A stretch of DNA of 64,000 nt from Murimonas intestini (GTDB lineage Bacteria; Bacillota; Clostridia; Lachnospirales; Lachnospiraceae). The translations under genes were made by a program, and so were the position numbers. The stretch spans positions 248,001-312,000 of the forward strand of contig QGGY01000006.1 of assembly GCA_003148945.1 (NCBI GenBank), given 5' to 3'. Positions within the stretch are counted from its first letter, which is position 1, and every line of letters starts with the position of its first letter. This document shows positions 62,265 through 64,000 of this stretch, in pieces. The notes beneath the pieces are model-generated. The model was not told where the DNA came from. It was given only the letters and a program-made list of their open reading frames with translations, and did not search any database.

Positions 62265-63182
62265 ATGAATATACACGAACTGAACTATGTACTCTGTATC
62301 GCCAGGCATCAGAATATCACAAAAGCAGCCCAGGAGCTCTACATATCCCAGCCCACTCTCAGCAAACACCTGCAGAAGCTGGAACGTGACCTGGGCTTAA
62401 AGCTGTTTAGCCGCGTGGATAACTGCTATATTCCCACACATGCAGGCAGAAGGTATATGGAATACGCTGCAAAAGTCCTGGCTCTGACCCAGGACTGGGA
62501 GCACGAGCGCCAGGACCTGCTCTCCTGCAACGACGGAGAATTAAATATAGCTATTCCGCTGATGCGCAGTTCCTGCATGATACCGCAGATCCTGCCGTCC
62601 TTCAGGAGACAGCATCCCAATATCCGTGTCAACTTTCTTGAGGAGACACACGCCATCCAGGAACGGCTGCTGGACGATACCAGGATAGATTTTGCTATTT
62701 TCAGTGAGGACCGGCTTGACCCTAAGCTGGACAGCGAGATCCTTGGCTGTGAGCCTGTCCTTCTTGCCGTCTCCCCGGATCATCCCCTCGCGGCCGGGCA
62801 CCCTGATTTTCTGGCTGCCGGAGGGAATTACCCCCTGCTGGACTGGACGATGATATCAGACGCTAAATTTATCCTTCATTTCCCGGAACAAAATACAGGC
62901 GCCATCACACAGCGCCTGCTTGAAAAACACCATATTAAACCAGGGATACCTTTTTATACCCGCAACACCCAGGCAGCGCTGCTGCTGGCCTCACAGAACC
63001 AGGGGATCTGTTTTGCCCCTGAGACTTATATCCGCAGCATGTCATTTGAGAGACCGCCTGTGTGCTTCTCACTTGGTGATGATGAAGCATTCACCACCAC
63101 GATCCTGGCTTTCCGAAGAGGAGCGTACCTGACTGCCTACGCCCAGGACTTCATTTGTATTGCAAAAGAGTATTTCAGTTAA
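62265..63182 (+). CDS. LysR-family regulator, divergent from the purine operon
   Basis: 305 residues. The N-terminal helix-turn-helix reads LNYVLCIARHQNITKAAQEL followed by YISQPTLSKHLQKLERDLG. The substrate-binding domain of two lobes starts near 90. The ATG at 62265 has GGAG upstream; an open frame from 62247 is not needed. It faces away from the purine permease with a palindromic operator between. Its target is therefore probably permease plus adenine deaminase. The effector is unknown. Confidence 0.9.
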   Translation: MNIHELNYVLCIARHQNITKAAQELYISQPTLSKHLQKLERDLGLKLFSRVDNCYIPTHAGRRYMEYAAKVLALTQDWEHERQDLLSCNDGELNIAIPLMRSSCMIPQILPSFRRQHPNIRVNFLEETHAIQERLLDDTRIDFAIFSEDRLDPKLDSEILGCEPVLLAVSPDHPLAAGHPDFLAAGGNYPLLDWTMISDAKFILHFPEQNTGAITQRLLEKHHIKPGIPFYTRNTQAALLLASQNQGICFAPETYIRSMSFERPPVCFSLGDDEAFTTTILAFRRGAYLTAYAQDFICIAKEYFS

Positions 63183-63194
63183 TTTAGTGGAATA

Positions 63195-63881
63195 CTATGG
63201 GCGCTCCGGCATCTTGAAATCTGCCAGTGCCCTGTTCAGGAAATCATTGAAGGGTTTCATGACTGCACATATCTCTCCTGCTTTTCTTATAAATCCCTCC
63301 CCATCCAGAATATCTTCATCCGCTATGTATGCTTCCAGATACCAGCTCTTATATTTCAGATACTCAGCCTGGGGATGTTCTTTGTCATATCCGGCCGGAA
63401 CGTTCTTCAGCGCATTTCCCTTTACCTCAAAAAGCTCCTTAAACTGCGGATCACTGATAATATTTTCCCATTCCTCACCATGTGCCGAGATATGATCCCT
63501 CACCATGGCCGTGGCATCCTTAAACATATCTGCAAAAAGCCCGCCTCCAAGGAAGGAGCGTCCGCCCGGCCTGATCACAAGAAAATATCCCACCGGGACA
63601 GGCAGCTTTCCCCTTGAGGAGATATTTGCGCGGAAACACGGGTTATACGGAGATTTATCCTTGCTGAATCTTGTATCTCTCACCAGTTTAAAGGTCAGAT
63701 CTTTTGGCTCATGTCCCAAGACTGACGGGTCTGCCTTGCCGATCTCACAGATCAGCTCACCTGTCAGCTGAAGGAATTCCTCATTTGCCGCCCTGTATTC
63801 CTCCTTATGCCCGTTATACCACTCTTTTGTATTATTTTTCTCTAAATCTGCCAGATACTCCAGCATTATCTTCGTATTCAA
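63195..63881 (-). CDS. DUF2461 (TIGR02453) family protein
   Basis: 228-residue cytoplasmic protein of a widespread family without a known function. Characteristic features are EYLADLEKNNTKEWYNGHKEEYRAA at the N-terminus, LVRDTRFSKDKSPYNPCFRANIS near 85 and GYFLVIRPGGRSFLGGGLF near 105. The start is a TTG at 63881 with GAGGGGG upstream, overlapping the stop of the preceding gene. An ATG at 63866 is the alternative. It converges with the LysR gene at 12 bp. Confidence 0.85.
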   Translation of the reverse strand: MNTKIMLEYLADLEKNNTKEWYNGHKEEYRAANEEFLQLTGELICEIGKADPSVLGHEPKDLTFKLVRDTRFSKDKSPYNPCFRANISSRGKLPVPVGYFLVIRPGGRSFLGGGLFADMFKDATAMVRDHISAHGEEWENIISDPQFKELFEVKGNALKNVPAGYDKEHPQAEYLKYKSWYLEAYIADEDILDGEGFIRKAGEICAVMKPFNDFLNRALADFKMPERP

Positions 63882-64000
63882 TTTAATTCCCCCTCTGCGA
63901 TTGTCTTAAATTCTTCTGATCCCAGAAATCCCTCTATCCACTCCCTTGCTTTTGGGCTGGTGCGGTAAAAAGGCATATCCCAGAATACAAATGACAGATC
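63878..64000 (-). CDS. unidentified gene, last 40 codons only
   Basis: Hand translation of the minus strand from the edge gives a frame beginning DLSFVFWDMPFYRTSPKARE and ending FKTIAEGELN, closed by TGA at 63878-63880. The stop overlaps the TTG start of the DUF2461 gene, so the two are coupled. The Gly-Ser-Glu-Glu-Phe helix near the end could be the tail of a substrate-binding-type domain. Too little is visible to name it. Confidence 0.6.
   Translation of the reverse strand, partial: DLSFVFWDMPFYRTSPKAREWIEGFLGSEEFKTIAEGELN

Noticed and set aside
1-64000. tRNA, rRNA, CRISPR array, insertion sequence or prophage genes
   Set aside because: I scanned the intergenic regions for T-loop-like GTTCGA segments, regular repeat-spacer patterns and transposase or phage proteins and saw none. 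Short or diverged elements could be missed by eye.

Overview
The window looks like chromosome of a strictly anaerobic gut Firmicute of the Lachnospiraceae type. The grounds are the uvrC-hprK-ROK glucokinase order, a T-box leader on thrS, a rubredoxin plus FprA flavodiiron pair, the anaerobic sulfite reductase asrABC, YesM/YesN two-component systems paired with sugar ABC importers, and many cytoplasmic glycosidases. Strong Shine-Dalgarno sequences (AGGAGG) precede most genes and decide most starts. No rRNA, tRNA, CRISPR array, prophage, insertion sequence or intact transposase was seen. I assign no species.

Layout. 1-5.8 kb: housekeeping genes on the minus strand (ftsH, uvrC, hprK, partial glk). 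6-9.3 kb: a DUF1846 protein and pyrG on the plus strand, with a promoter and an intrinsic terminator in the pyrG leader. 9.4-13.4 kb: GH13 alpha-glucosidase, a lipoprotein and a LacI regulator (minus). 13.6-16.2 kb: a CBM9-like protein, nagB and nagA (plus). 16.3-19.4 kb: DegV, FprA, a 53-residue rubredoxin and a CDP-alcohol phosphotransferase (minus). 19.5-22.9 kb: a GT2 glycosyltransferase and an OmpR-type two-component system. 22.9-30.9 kb: a sugar ABC importer with a downstream URO-D family protein, divergent from a YesM/YesN pair. 31-33.5 kb: aspA and a divergent LysR gene whose promoters interleave. 33.5-37.8 kb: GH151-like and GH29 fucosidases with a divergent AraC regulator. 37.8-41.4 kb: a heterodimeric ABC exporter. 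41.6-49.9 kb: a sugar module of FGGY kinase, split transketolase, FucI-family isomerase, LacI regulator, nitroreductase and a DUF5060/apiosidase-like hydrolase. 50.2-53.8 kb: Crp/Fnr regulator and asrABC. 53.8-58.5 kb: MATE exporter, thrS lacking the TGS domain but carrying a T-box, and an ArAE/FUSC-like protein. 58.9-63.2 kb: adenine deaminase and purine permease with a divergent LysR regulator. 63.2 kb to the end: a DUF2461 protein and the end of an unidentified gene.

How the parts fit. Most of the accessory content takes up or breaks down host and plant glycans: maltose/isomaltose-type glucosides, amino sugars, fucosides and possibly branched pentosides. HprK at the left edge is the sensor kinase of catabolite control. 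The most interesting coherent unit is at 41.6-49.9 kb. An apiosidase-like hydrolase, an aldose isomerase, a ketose kinase and a two-subunit transketolase have the logic of the known D-apiose route, but in a distinct set of families.

The intergenic DNA is rich in short dispersed inverted repeats. One hairpin occurs before both nagB and the fucosidase AraC gene with an identical outer stem and a changed but still paired inner stem. The AraC leader is a mosaic of modules that occur singly elsewhere in the window. These elements are the best candidates here for undescribed RNA or mobile sequence.
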